Positions 1 to 7,317 are shown, counted from the stretch's first letter. The stretch is DNA of 14,156 nucleotides from JAVBKP01 sp031553975 (GCA_031553975.1 JAVBKP010000104.1:1-14156); one strand, 5' to 3'. The notes: a model not told the origin generated them from the sequence alone. Numbers and translations are program-made.

Positions 1-985
1 AGAATCTGTTCTTGTGGGTAATATTGGTAACCCAGTAGTGAATGAGGCTGTTAAGAGTACAGATAACACATGGTTCATCACAGAAATAAGTAGTTTTCAA
101 TTGGAGTCAATTCACCAATTTACGCCAAAGATATCTGCTATACTGAATATAACACCAGATCATCTAGACAGGCATGGTAGCTTAGAGAACTATGCAGCCA
201 CCAAAGCTAGAATTTTTGAAAATCAAAAAAAGGCAGATGAAAAACAAAATTGTACCCAAAGACATATTTTTGTACCAAACTTTGACGACAAAATGGTTTG
301 GAGACAAATGGCGCTGAGCAAATGCTCTTGTTGGGTATACCCATTTAGCAGAAAAGAGGAACTGGAGGCAGGCTGCTATATTAAAGATGGAAAGCTGATG
401 ATTGCGGCTGATAACAAATTGGTGGAGTTATGTGCAATATCAGAACTGCAAATTCCGGGAGACCATAACGTAGAAAACGCGTTGGCAGCGGCCATGATTA
501 CATATGCGGCAGGGATAGAGCCTGCCATTATCGGAAAAGCCATAAAGGCATTCCAAGGTGTAGAGCACAGATTGGAATTCGTGTCCAATGTCAATGGCAT
601 TAGGTTTGTAAATGATTCGAAAGGGACGAATCCAGATGCATCCATTAAGGCCATTGAGGCTATGACGGGAAAGACAGTATTAATCGCAGGGGGCTATGAC
701 AAAGGCAGTGAATTTGATCAACTGATCAATAGCTTTGGAGATAAGATTAAACATCTCGTTCTCTTTGGCAAAACAGCACAAAACATCAAAGAAACCGCAG
801 AGAGATTAGGCTTTCATAACATCACAATGGCATCAGATATGAAAGAGTCTGTGGAGAAAGCCTACGATATAGCCAAGCAAGGGGAAACTGTATTGCTGTC
901 ACCTGCTTGTGCTAGCTGGGATATGTATACATGCTTTGAAGAGCGTGGGGAAGACTTTAAACAACGTGTGAAAGGACTAAAGTAG
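1..985 (+). CDS. murD: MurD, UDP-N-acetylmuramoylalanine--D-glutamate ligase (5' end missing)
   Basis: Cytoplasmic Mur ligase that adds D-glutamate to UDP-MurNAc-L-Ala using ATP. The reading frame is open from base 2, so about 327 C-terminal residues are present. MurD is normally about 450 residues, so roughly 125 N-terminal residues, including the ATP P-loop, lie outside the window. Visible family motifs are VGNIGNP at the very start, NITPDHLDRHG (central ligase domain), FVNDSKGTNPDA and GGYDKG (C-terminal domain), and SPACASWDMY near the end. A polar segment around bases 226-270 (ADEKQNCTQRH) looks about nine residues longer than the MurD sequences I remember. The TAG stop is two bases before the ftsW ATG, so the two genes are surely co-transcribed. 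Identification is firm. The GTG at base 14 is internal, not the start. Confidence 0.97.
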   Translation, partial: ESVLVGNIGNPVVNEAVKSTDNTWFITEISSFQLESIHQFTPKISAILNITPDHLDRHGSLENYAATKARIFENQKKADEKQNCTQRHIFVPNFDDKMVWRQMALSKCSCWVYPFSRKEELEAGCYIKDGKLMIAADNKLVELCAISELQIPGDHNVENALAAAMITYAAGIEPAIIGKAIKAFQGVEHRLEFVSNVNGIRFVNDSKGTNPDASIKAIEAMTGKTVLIAGGYDKGSEFDQLINSFGDKIKHLVLFGKTAQNIKETAERLGFHNITMASDMKESVEKAYDIAKQGETVLLSPACASWDMYTCFEERGEDFKQRVKGLK

Positions 986-987
986 TA

Positions 988-2115
988 ATGGCCAAAAAAG
1001 CTAAGAAAATGCAGTATAAAGGAGATTACATCTTGCTTTATCTTGTAATCAGCTTAATATTGTTTGGGGTAGTCATGGTATTCAGTGCCAGCTATTATAC
1101 GGCAATGAACGTAGATAATGATGCCTACGCGTATCTAAAAAAAGGTGTGGTCTATGCGATTTTATCCATTGGCGCCATGATGGTTGTTGCTAGCGTGGAT
1201 TACAGGATTTATTCCAAGTATGCAACCCTAGGTCTGGTGGTAAGCGTAATATTGCTAGTCTTGGTGTGGGCACCAGTTATTGGTGTGAACCTTAACGGAG
1301 CCCATAGATGGATTGGCATTCCAGGTGTTTTCACCATCATGCCTGGTGAACTTGCCAAGATATTTGGAACTATATTTATTGCGGCATACTTGAGCAAAGA
1401 CCCTAGGCGAATATTATCCTTCAAGCAAGGTATTTTACCATGTCTAGGTGTGATAGTACTGTATTTTGGGCTTATCCTAAAACAACCAAACCTCAGTACA
1501 GCGGTGACCGTTGTCATGATTATTGTCAGTATCATGTTTGCAGCAGGCTTGCAGATAAGATACATAATAGGAGGCGCGATTGGCGGCATGGGGGTGCTGG
1601 CTGTGGCCATACTCGCTGATCCAGATGGATATAGAATGGCTCGTATCACCAGCTTTTTGGACCCGTTTTCTGATCCACAAGGTGCCGGATACCAAGTTAT
1701 TCAATCTCTGTATGCATTAGGCTCAGGTGGACTGTTTGGTGTAGGGCTCGGAAAAAGTATACAAAAAACCCTTTACTTACCAGAACCTCAAAACGACTTT
1801 ATATTGGCCATAATAGGTGAGGAGCTGGGATTCATTGGAATTGCGCTGGTGGTGGTAGCCTATCTGATTTTAGTTTGGCGAGGCATTCACATAGCCATCA
1901 ATGCACCAGATTTATTTGGCAGTCTAGTGGCTACAGGGATTACGTCTATGATTGGTGTTCAAGTTATACTTAACATTGCCGTTGTTACATCATCTATGCC
2001 TCCAACAGGGGTATCATTACCTATGATTAGCTGGGGCGGCAATTCTTTAGTTATGATGGGGGCAGCCATGGGGATACTGTTAAATATTTCAAAGCATATA
2101 CCAAATACAAAGTAA
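988..2115 (+). CDS. ftsW: FtsW/SpoVE-type SEDS peptidoglycan glycosyltransferase
   Basis: Polytopic membrane protein of the SEDS family, 375 residues, with about ten hydrophobic segments after a short basic N-terminus (AKKAKKMQYKGD). SEDS proteins polymerise lipid II into glycan strands together with a class B PBP. Seen here are FLDPFSDPQGAGYQ, then PEPQNDFILAIIGEELGFIG, in which Asp270 falls where the catalytic acidic residue of FtsW/RodA is placed (usual motif HTDFIF, here QNDFIL). PPTGVSLPMISWGGNSL stands for the usual PxTGxxLPFxSYGGSS. The gene lies between murD and murG, where Bacillus has spoVE. FtsW (division) and SpoVE (spore cortex) cannot be separated by sequence alone, and the dcw position suits either. 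The start is ATG two bases after the murD stop, with an AAAGGA site at 971-976 inside the murD end. Confidence 0.95.
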   Translation: MAKKAKKMQYKGDYILLYLVISLILFGVVMVFSASYYTAMNVDNDAYAYLKKGVVYAILSIGAMMVVASVDYRIYSKYATLGLVVSVILLVLVWAPVIGVNLNGAHRWIGIPGVFTIMPGELAKIFGTIFIAAYLSKDPRRILSFKQGILPCLGVIVLYFGLILKQPNLSTAVTVVMIIVSIMFAAGLQIRYIIGGAIGGMGVLAVAILADPDGYRMARITSFLDPFSDPQGAGYQVIQSLYALGSGGLFGVGLGKSIQKTLYLPEPQNDFILAIIGEELGFIGIALVVVAYLILVWRGIHIAINAPDLFGSLVATGITSMIGVQVILNIAVVTSSMPPTGVSLPMISWGGNSLVMMGAAMGILLNISKHIPNTK

Positions 2116-2133
2116 ATGTCGTAGGAGGCAAAA

Positions 2134-3234
2134 ATGAAAGTGATTATGACAGGTGGAGGTACAGGGGGACATATTTATCCTGCCATCGCCATTGCTGATA
2201 AAATAAAAAAAAGAGAGCCTGATGCTGAGATTTTATTTGTAGGAGGACTACGAGGCATGGAGGGCACTTTGGTGCCCAACGCTGGATATACACTAGAAAC
2301 AGTTAGGGTTAGTGGGTTTAATAGAAAAAATCTATTCAAGAATTTTAAAACATTGTCTGACCTAGGAAGTGGGTTAAAGTCCTCTCTAAAAATCATGGAC
2401 ACCTTCAAACCTGACATAGTCATAGGTACGGGGGGATATGTATGTGGACCTGTGATCCTTGCTGCAAAGATGCGAGGTATAAAAACAGCCATACACGAAC
2501 AAAATGCATATCCGGGCATTACAAACAAAATTCTCGGAAAATTTGTAGATCAAATATTTCTTGCTTTCAAAGAGAGTGAAAAATTCTTTGAGGGGAAAAA
2601 GAAAGTTGTGATCACGGGAAACCCTCTTAGAAAAGGGTTCACCATTGCCGATTCTGAGACTGACAGGAAAAAACTGGGAATTAGAGAGAAAGACTTTATG
2701 ATTCTCTGTTTTGCCGGAAGTGGTGGTGCGGCAAAGGTCAACGATGCCATGATTGGTGTGATCAGAGAAGTCTGTCAGCTACCAGAAGTAAAGCTACATT
2801 TTGCCACGGGGAAAAATTACTATGACAAAGTGATAGATTCCCTAAAGGAAGCAAATGTAGCCGAAAGTGAAAATGTGAAAATCACCGAATATATCAATGA
2901 CATGACCACCTATATATCGGCAGCCGATATAGTGATTTGCAGGGCGGGTGCCCTTACCATATCCGAGCTTACGGCTTGTGGTAAACCAGCTATTTTAATT
3001 CCATCCCCCAATGTAACGGCAAACCATCAGTTTCATAATGCCAAAGTGGTTGAAAGCCAAGGAGGCGCCATTATATTAGAAGAAAAAGACCTTACAGGAG
3101 AGAAGCTAGCTTCTGCGGTGATGAAGTTAAAGACGAACAAAGAAGCATTGAACAAAATGGGCAAAGGTAGCCGTAAGTTAGGCGTTACCAATGCTGCTGA
3201 GATTATTTATGATGAGATAAAGACATTAAAGTAA
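2134..3234 (+). CDS. murG: MurG, undecaprenyl-PP-MurNAc-pentapeptide GlcNAc transferase
   Basis: GT28-family enzyme at the cytoplasmic membrane face that transfers GlcNAc from UDP-GlcNAc to lipid I, giving lipid II, the substrate of FtsW. The protein has 366 residues, the normal length. The N-terminal domain carries the glycine-rich loop GGGTGGHIYPA (residues 7-17) and IHEQNAYPGITNK (120-132). The C-terminal UDP-GlcNAc domain carries RAGALTISEL (270-279) and LIPSPNVTANHQFHNA (288-303). The second glycine loop reads FAGSGGAAKVN (193-203), with Gly where many homologues have Gln in GSQGA. A strong AGGAGG at 2123-2128 precedes the ATG by five bases. It lies 18 bases after ftsW and 72 bases before murA. 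Identification is firm. Confidence 0.97.
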   Translation: MKVIMTGGGTGGHIYPAIAIADKIKKREPDAEILFVGGLRGMEGTLVPNAGYTLETVRVSGFNRKNLFKNFKTLSDLGSGLKSSLKIMDTFKPDIVIGTGGYVCGPVILAAKMRGIKTAIHEQNAYPGITNKILGKFVDQIFLAFKESEKFFEGKKKVVITGNPLRKGFTIADSETDRKKLGIREKDFMILCFAGSGGAAKVNDAMIGVIREVCQLPEVKLHFATGKNYYDKVIDSLKEANVAESENVKITEYINDMTTYISAADIVICRAGALTISELTACGKPAILIPSPNVTANHQFHNAKVVESQGGAIILEEKDLTGEKLASAVMKLKTNKEALNKMGKGSRKLGVTNAAEIIYDEIKTLK

Positions 3235-3265
3235 CACCTTTTACACCGTCAGGCATATTATAAAT

Positions 3266-3279
3266 TAGTGTGCACACTA
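3266..3279. repeat. 14-base perfect palindrome in the murG-murA gap
   Basis: TAGTGTGCACACTA equals its own reverse complement and lies in the 72-base gap between murG and murA, 28 bases before the murA TTG. As RNA it could form a 5-bp stem with a TGCA loop, followed at once by GTTTTG. That is too weak and too short of U residues to call a terminator. As DNA it has the symmetry of a dimeric-regulator site. No convincing -35/-10 pair accompanies it: TTTACA (3240-3245) and TATAAA (3259-3264) are too close together. Function is unknown. Confidence 0.4.
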
Positions 3280-3306
3280 GTTTTGACCTGCGGAGGTGTT
3301 GTTCTT

Positions 3307-4635
3307 TTGGATAGATACCATATTATTGGTGGAAATAGGCTAGAAGGAGATTGCAGTATAAAAGGCGCCAAGAATGCGCTTTTGCCCATACTTGCAGCAA
3401 GCTTGCTGAGTGGAAGAGAAAGTATAATACATAACTGTCCGAAGCTCCGAGATGTAAAGGCGATGCTTACTATCCTAGATGAGCTTGGATGTACAGCAGA
3501 GATAAGTGGTGATACCATAATTGTAGACTCTTCAGGGCTGTCATGCCATAGAGTCCATGAGGCTTTGGCAAGCCAGATGAGATCATCTTTATTTTTAATT
3601 GGCCCATTGCTTGCCAGATGCAAAAAAGTGAGCATAAGTTATCCAGGAGGATGTCAGATAGGGCTTAGGCCCATTGATATACACCTAAAGGCACTTAGGC
3701 AGCTAGGGATTGCCATCGAGGAGAACCATGGATATCTGGACTGTGATGGTAGTAGATTAAAAAGCTGCGCTGTTCAACTGGATTTTCCTAGTGTAGGCGC
3801 CACAGAGAACATTATGATGGTGGCGGTCCTTGCCAAAGGAACCACAAAGATACAAAACGCCGCCAAAGAGCCTGAAATACTAGATTTGCAAAACTTTTTA
3901 AATCGTATGGGCGCCAAAATCACAGGCGCTGGGACAGAGGAAATTTCTATTGAAGGTGTTGAAAAACTACAAGATGTAGAGTATTCTGTCATGGCAGACA
4001 GAATTGTGACAGGCACATTGATGGTAGCAGCTGCTGTGACAGGTGGCGAAATTTCAATAAGGGACGCTGAATCAAAGCATTTAGGACTGGTGAATAGCAA
4101 GCTTGTGGAAGCGGGCTGTAAAGTGATAGAAACAGCAAATGAACTTTATATTAAAGCACCAAAACGCTTGCATTCCATTGACATGATCAAAACCCTTCCA
4201 TATCCAGGATTTCCTACGGATATGCAATCTCAATTTTTGACCATGATGACCATGGCAAAAGGTACTAGCGTCATATGCGAGACTGTTTTTGAGAATAGAT
4301 TTATGGCAGCAGAGGAACTGACTAAGATGGGTGCTAAGATTGTGGTGGACGGTAGAATGGCTGTAATCAACGGCATTGATAGACTTATGGGCGCCAAAGT
4401 GCATGCTAGGGATCTGCGAGGTGGTGCGGCTTTGGTCATAGCAGGCCTTGCAGCAGAGGGCGAGACACAGATTGAAGATATATACCATATTGACAGAGGG
4501 TACGAAAATATAGAGAGTAGCCTTGCTAGATTAGGGGCTAACATAGTTAGGATAAAAGACCATGGTGAGAAGCAAAGAGAAGAAAGAAAAGAGAATAATA
4601 AGAAAGAGCAAAAGGAGCAAGAAGAGCAAGTATGA
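3307..4635 (+). CDS. murA: MurA, UDP-N-acetylglucosamine 1-carboxyvinyltransferase
   Basis: First committed enzyme of peptidoglycan synthesis. It transfers enolpyruvate from PEP to UDP-GlcNAc in the cytoplasm and is the fosfomycin target. I choose the TTG at 3307 because GGAGGT (3292-3297) sits nine bases before it. The protein then begins MDRYHIIGGNRLEGD as MurA does, and the active-site pair Lys22-Asn23 (GAKNALLP) lands at the family numbering. Cys116 in GGCQIGLRPIDIH corresponds to E. coli Cys115, so the fosfomycin-reactive Cys is present. PTDMQSQF holds the conserved Asp, and DLRGGAALVIAGL the conserved Arg near the C-terminus. The length is 442 residues against about 420 usually. The excess is a charged tail of about 20 residues rich in E, K and Q, read from DNA that also encodes the FtsQ N-terminus (74-base overlap). 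Bacillus has murB at this position instead. Confidence 0.96.
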   Translation: MDRYHIIGGNRLEGDCSIKGAKNALLPILAASLLSGRESIIHNCPKLRDVKAMLTILDELGCTAEISGDTIIVDSSGLSCHRVHEALASQMRSSLFLIGPLLARCKKVSISYPGGCQIGLRPIDIHLKALRQLGIAIEENHGYLDCDGSRLKSCAVQLDFPSVGATENIMMVAVLAKGTTKIQNAAKEPEILDLQNFLNRMGAKITGAGTEEISIEGVEKLQDVEYSVMADRIVTGTLMVAAAVTGGEISIRDAESKHLGLVNSKLVEAGCKVIETANELYIKAPKRLHSIDMIKTLPYPGFPTDMQSQFLTMMTMAKGTSVICETVFENRFMAAEELTKMGAKIVVDGRMAVINGIDRLMGAKVHARDLRGGAALVIAGLAAEGETQIEDIYHIDRGYENIESSLARLGANIVRIKDHGEKQREERKENNKKEQKEQEEQV

Positions 4636-5374
4636 TTCTGCTGAATTGCGTAAGAAAAATCGACTGAGAAGGCGGCGGACGTTTTTTGGCACACTGTTCA
4701 CAATCATTTTGTCGGTAGGCATATATTATGTCAGTGGGCTTGATTACTTTAAGGTGGAACATATCACGGTGGAGAACCAAGGGGCTCATTATACCAACGA
4801 GCAGATTATATCCATGTCTGAGGCAAAGACAGGTGTCAACATGTTTAGGGTTTTGATAACACCTTGGAAACAAAATCTAGCAAAGGACCCCTATATCAAA
4901 CATGTGAAAGTGTCAAGAAAATTACCTGACACCATAAAAATCACAATAGAAGAGCGAGTAGAAAAATATGCAGTGGCCGTCAAGGCCAATACGTTGATTA
5001 TTGACGCGGAGGGTGTTGGTTTGGTATTTGATACCAATTCGCCTTACATCAGAATTGATGGATTGGATTTAGCAGAGCCAGTCTTAGGACAAAAAATAAA
5101 AGACAGCAGCAAAGTGAAAAACACAGAAAAGGCGTTAGGATTATTAAAGACATTTGAGGAAAACCAGATACCTGTAGTCAAATTAGCGTTCTCAGAGGTG
5201 CTTTTGTCAGTGAGTATTTATGACAAACTCACTTGCAAGGCGGAGTATGATGTGATTATTGAGAATATGGAAAACCTAAAAGAAATACTGGCGGATTTAA
5301 AAAGCAAGAATATTGAACGAGGGACTATCAGGTTAGGTAAAGATGACTACTTAGCCTGGAGTCCTAGCATTTAA
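4562..5374 (+). CDS. ftsQ: FtsQ/DivIB, divisome membrane protein
   Basis: Bitopic division protein that, with the FtsL and DivIC/FtsB type partners, regulates septal peptidoglycan synthesis. It has 270 residues. A very basic cytoplasmic N-terminus (1-39, many K/R) is followed by one membrane segment at about 40-60. Next comes an extracytoplasmic POTRA domain, beginning DYFKVEHITVENQ (about 61-130), and then the FtsQ/DivIB beta domain with VEKYAVAVKANTLIIDAEG. The ATG at 4562 lies inside murA, 74 bases before the murA stop, with AGGA at 4549-4552 nine bases upstream. The only downstream in-frame alternative before the membrane segment that I see is TTG 4646, which has no ribosome site. GTG 4565 is also possible. 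The function call is good; the exact start is less certain. Confidence 0.9.
   Translation: MVRSKEKKEKRIIRKSKRSKKSKYDSAELRKKNRLRRRRTFFGTLFTIILSVGIYYVSGLDYFKVEHITVENQGAHYTNEQIISMSEAKTGVNMFRVLITPWKQNLAKDPYIKHVKVSRKLPDTIKITIEERVEKYAVAVKANTLIIDAEGVGLVFDTNSPYIRIDGLDLAEPVLGQKIKDSSKVKNTEKALGLLKTFEENQIPVVKLAFSEVLLSVSIYDKLTCKAEYDVIIENMENLKEILADLKSKNIERGTIRLGKDDYLAWSPSI
4606..4632 (+). repeat. Three tandem 9-base units in the murA/ftsQ overlap
   Basis: GAGCAAAAG, GAGCAAGAA and GAGCAAGTA lie end to end within a purine-rich tract (about 4563-4630). Because nine is a multiple of three, both frames read the repeat cleanly: murA gives EQK-EQE-EQV and ftsQ gives SKR-SKK-SKY. Such a repeat could grow or shrink without breaking either gene, and may explain why both tails are long and low in complexity. 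Confidence 0.75.
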
Positions 5375-5392
5375 CCATAGAGGGATGAAAAG

Positions 5393-6145
5393 ATGAACAA
5401 AGAACAGATGAAAAATCATACACGTAGGATTATAATAGGTGCCCTTGCTATGATCATTGGTCTAGGTATTGTGGTGCAAATAAAAATGACAGGTGGCAAT
5501 TATTCGGGGGGACTCGTACCCCTTGCCAAAGTACAAGCCCTAGTATCAGAGTTGAATCAAGTGAAAGAGGAGAGAGATGGGGCCACAAAAGAGCTGTTAG
5601 AAGTAGAGGCAAAGCTTAAGGCCATAGAATCTGAGCAAGCAACGGAGAGTGACTTAATCAACTCCCTTGTAGCCGACGTTGAAAAGTACAAAATGCTAGC
5701 AGGCACATTGGATGTTATAGGTTCTGGGGTTACCATAACCATTAACGACCCAGTGGCAACAACGGAGAATTTTAGTGAGAGCAGTGTGATTATGATGAAT
5801 TATGAATTGCTGCTAAGTCTAGTAAATAAGCTTAAGGATGCTGGCGCCGAAGCTATATCAATTAACGATCAAAGGATTATATCTATCTCGGAGATTAGCC
5901 TAGCGGGGGAGAACGTGAATATCAATGCAAAAGCAACGGCACCGCCCTATGTGATTAAGGCCATTGGAAACCCAGACACCCTAGAGGCGGCTATCTCTAT
6001 ACGATTTGGTATTGTAGAAAAAATGAAAACCACATATGATTTAAAGGTTGAGATTGAAAAAGGACAAGAGGTGCTAATCCCTAGATACTCTAAAGCCGTT
6101 CAATTTAGGTATGCTAACCCTGTGACAATAGAAAGTGGGCTATGA
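5393..6145 (+). CDS. DUF881 family membrane-anchored protein, copy 1 (YlxW/YlxX-like)
   Basis: Protein of 250 residues and unknown molecular function. DUF881 genes are a constant part of Firmicutes dcw clusters between divIB and sbp (ylxW and ylxX in Bacillus subtilis). A basic N-terminus leads into one membrane segment at about residues 12-30. A coiled coil follows (about 46-100, with QVKEERD and EVEAKLKAIESE). The DUF881 domain then begins at LDVIGSGVTITINDP and contains LKDAGAEAISINDQRI and PYVIKAIGNPDTLEAAI. In the segment before the helix it reads SSVIMMNYELL, where copy 2 has VHDIDLL, so this copy looks the more diverged. The start has GAGG at 5380-5383 nine bases ahead of ATG, 18 bases after the ftsQ stop. 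It overlaps copy 2 by four bases. A role in envelope or division is inferred from context only. Confidence 0.88.
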   Translation: MNKEQMKNHTRRIIIGALAMIIGLGIVVQIKMTGGNYSGGLVPLAKVQALVSELNQVKEERDGATKELLEVEAKLKAIESEQATESDLINSLVADVEKYKMLAGTLDVIGSGVTITINDPVATTENFSESSVIMMNYELLLSLVNKLKDAGAEAISINDQRIISISEISLAGENVNINAKATAPPYVIKAIGNPDTLEAAISIRFGIVEKMKTTYDLKVEIEKGQEVLIPRYSKAVQFRYANPVTIESGL

Positions 6146-6894
6146 TCATGGAGGGAGAGAAAAAAAAGAGAATTAAAATTTTAGCTTTTTTTCTTTTTAG
6201 CATAGTCATCGGCACTGCTGTCAGCGCTGTGGCTAAAAATACGGACACGCCCCACCTGTTCGTGTCAGGGAAATCAATGGTGGATTATCAAACCTCCATC
6301 GATGCTGAAAAAGAAAATATTAGGAGCATACGCATACTTACGGCTGAGACAACCAAGACACTAAGTGAAGAATCAAACGCAGATGCCCAGGATTATGAAA
6401 AGGCTACAGAGCAGCGACTCAAAGACGAGTTATACCAACTCAAAATGGCCACTGGTGCTGTGGATGTCAAAGGACAGGGGGTAGAAATCACCCTAGATGA
6501 TGGCGTTAGAAAACTTGCCCAAGGAGAGGATCCCAACAACGTATTGGTGCATGACATTGATTTGCTCAATATCATCAATGACCTAAAAATCGCAGGTGCT
6601 GAAGCCCTCAGTCTCAATGGACAGCGGATTACAAATACCACAGAGATTTCCTGCTCGGGCTACACAGTTAAGGTCAATGAGGTTTTCATCGCCAGACCCT
6701 TTATTATTAAAGCCATTGGTGATGCCAAGACCTTGAAAGCAACCTTGACAGCCCCGGGGCAATACGGTGATTTGTTAAAAGCGTGGGGACTGATATTTAG
6801 GGTAAAGGAGCAAAAGGAAATTGTGATTGCCAAATATGATGGCAATCAAAGTTACAAATACATGGAGAGTGTGAAAGAAGGTGACATAGAATGA
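6142..6894 (+). CDS. DUF881 family membrane-anchored protein, copy 2 (YlxW/YlxX-like)
   Basis: Tandem paralogue of the preceding gene, also exactly 250 residues. A Lys-rich start (GEKKKRIKI) leads into one membrane segment at about residues 11-30. A polar, probably helical stretch follows (about 47-103), and then the DUF881 domain: VDVKGQGVEITLDDG, VLVHDIDLLNIINDLKIAG, AEALSLNGQRITNTTEIS, and ARPFIIKAIGDAKTL. In the core helix, 12 of 16 residues match copy 1 (LKxAGAEAxSxNxQRI). The ATG overlaps the previous stop as ATGA, with only a weak purine stretch upstream, so translational coupling is likely. A second in-frame ATG at 6148 is possible. Its own stop overlaps the sbp start the same way. 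Biochemical function is unknown. Confidence 0.88.
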   Translation: MIMEGEKKKRIKILAFFLFSIVIGTAVSAVAKNTDTPHLFVSGKSMVDYQTSIDAEKENIRSIRILTAETTKTLSEESNADAQDYEKATEQRLKDELYQLKMATGAVDVKGQGVEITLDDGVRKLAQGEDPNNVLVHDIDLLNIINDLKIAGAEALSLNGQRITNTTEISCSGYTVKVNEVFIARPFIIKAIGDAKTLKATLTAPGQYGDLLKAWGLIFRVKEQKEIVIAKYDGNQSYKYMESVKEGDIE

Positions 6895-7241
6895 TACCAG
6901 CAGTTATGGCAGGGCTGACAATCGGTGTAGTACTTGGTTTAATTTTCGATATTTCGTATCCGATGCAATATTCGTTTTATATTACAGTAGGGCTACTGGC
7001 GGCAATGGACTCTTTGCTAGGTGCTGTTAGAACCAGCATGGAAGGCAAATACAATATGGCAATTTTTATTTCAGGATTTGTGGTAAATGCATTATTAGCA
7101 GGGCTATTAGCATATTTAGGGGACAAGCTTGGTGTGCCATTGTACTACGCCGCAATTTTCGTTTTTGGAGGAAGATTATTTCAAAATTTAGCTGTGATTA
7201 GAAGAATATTAGTGAGCAAATATTTCTTAAAAAAAGAATAA
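6891..7241 (+). CDS. sbp: Small basic protein Sbp (DUF1290), membrane protein
   Basis: Hydrophobic 116-residue protein of the DUF1290 family, named small basic protein in Bacillus subtilis, where it also lies between the DUF881 genes and the ftsA-ftsZ pair. It has about three to four membrane segments, beginning IPAVMAGLTIGVVLGLIF, with the conserved middle loop AAMDSLLGAVRTSMEGK. The end is basic (RRILVSKYFLKKE). No catalytic motif is visible and the function is unknown. AAGGTGA at 6878-6884 lies six bases before the ATG, and the ATGA overlap with the DUF881 stop suggests coupled translation. It is the last gene before the ftsZ promoter. Confidence 0.9.
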   Translation: MIPAVMAGLTIGVVLGLIFDISYPMQYSFYITVGLLAAMDSLLGAVRTSMEGKYNMAIFISGFVVNALLAGLLAYLGDKLGVPLYYAAIFVFGGRLFQNLAVIRRILVSKYFLKKE

Positions 7242-7246
7242 AACTA

Positions 7247-7276
7247 TGTGCATTTTCCAGTTTTTTATGTTATAAT
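7247..7276 (+). promoter_or_regulatory. Extended -10 vegetative promoter for ftsZ
   Basis: TATAAT at 7271-7276 is a perfect -10 box and is preceded by TG plus one base (7268-7270), the extended -10 form. The -35 region (TGTGCA, 7247-7252, 18-base spacer) matches TTGACA poorly, as expected when the -10 is extended. Transcription would begin near 7283, giving a leader of about 40 bases before ftsZ. It lies wholly in the 81-base sbp-ftsZ gap, so ftsZ can be expressed apart from the upstream cluster. Confidence 0.7.
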
Positions 7277-7300
7277 CGAATAGAATGATTTTGATAATTA

Positions 7301-7317
7301 GGTAACGGGAGGTTACT
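7301..7317 (+). promoter_or_regulatory. ftsZ ribosome site within a small hairpin
   Basis: GTAAC (7302-7306) and GTTAC (7312-7316) are inverted copies enclosing GGGAG, plus an outer G-T pair. The Shine-Dalgarno GGGAGGT (7307-7313) therefore occupies the loop and the first bases of the 3' arm, nine bases before the ATG at 7323. The hairpin is short (five Watson-Crick pairs), so it may be incidental or may modulate ftsZ translation. Confidence 0.4.

Noticed and set aside
3268..3306. GTG at 3268 as the murA start, adding 13 residues
   Set aside because: It has no ribosome site and lies inside the palindrome. TTG 3307 has GGAGGT at nine bases and gives the normal MurA N-terminus and active-site numbering.
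4632..4667. ATG overlapping the murA TGA as a coupled start for a new gene
   Set aside because: It opens only an 11-codon frame out of phase with ftsQ and ends at TGA, with no ribosome site at the right distance.
4230..4694. Long - strand open frame (154 codons) antisense to the end of murA, with others antisense to ftsZ, murG and pheS
   Set aside because: They lie wholly opposite well-identified genes, have no ribosome sites or recognisable domains, and reflect the codon pattern of the sense strand.
1166..5850. Repeated GGCGCC words, about seven copies, several in murA
   Set aside because: They mostly fall in frame as Gly-Ala codons and look like codon preference, not a dispersed regulatory repeat.
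6160..6168. A8G run giving the heptamer A_AAA_AAG at the start of DUF881 copy 2, a possible -1 frameshift site
   Set aside because: The -1 frame meets TAA within a few codons and the zero frame encodes the whole conserved protein. A Lys-rich pre-membrane segment explains the run.
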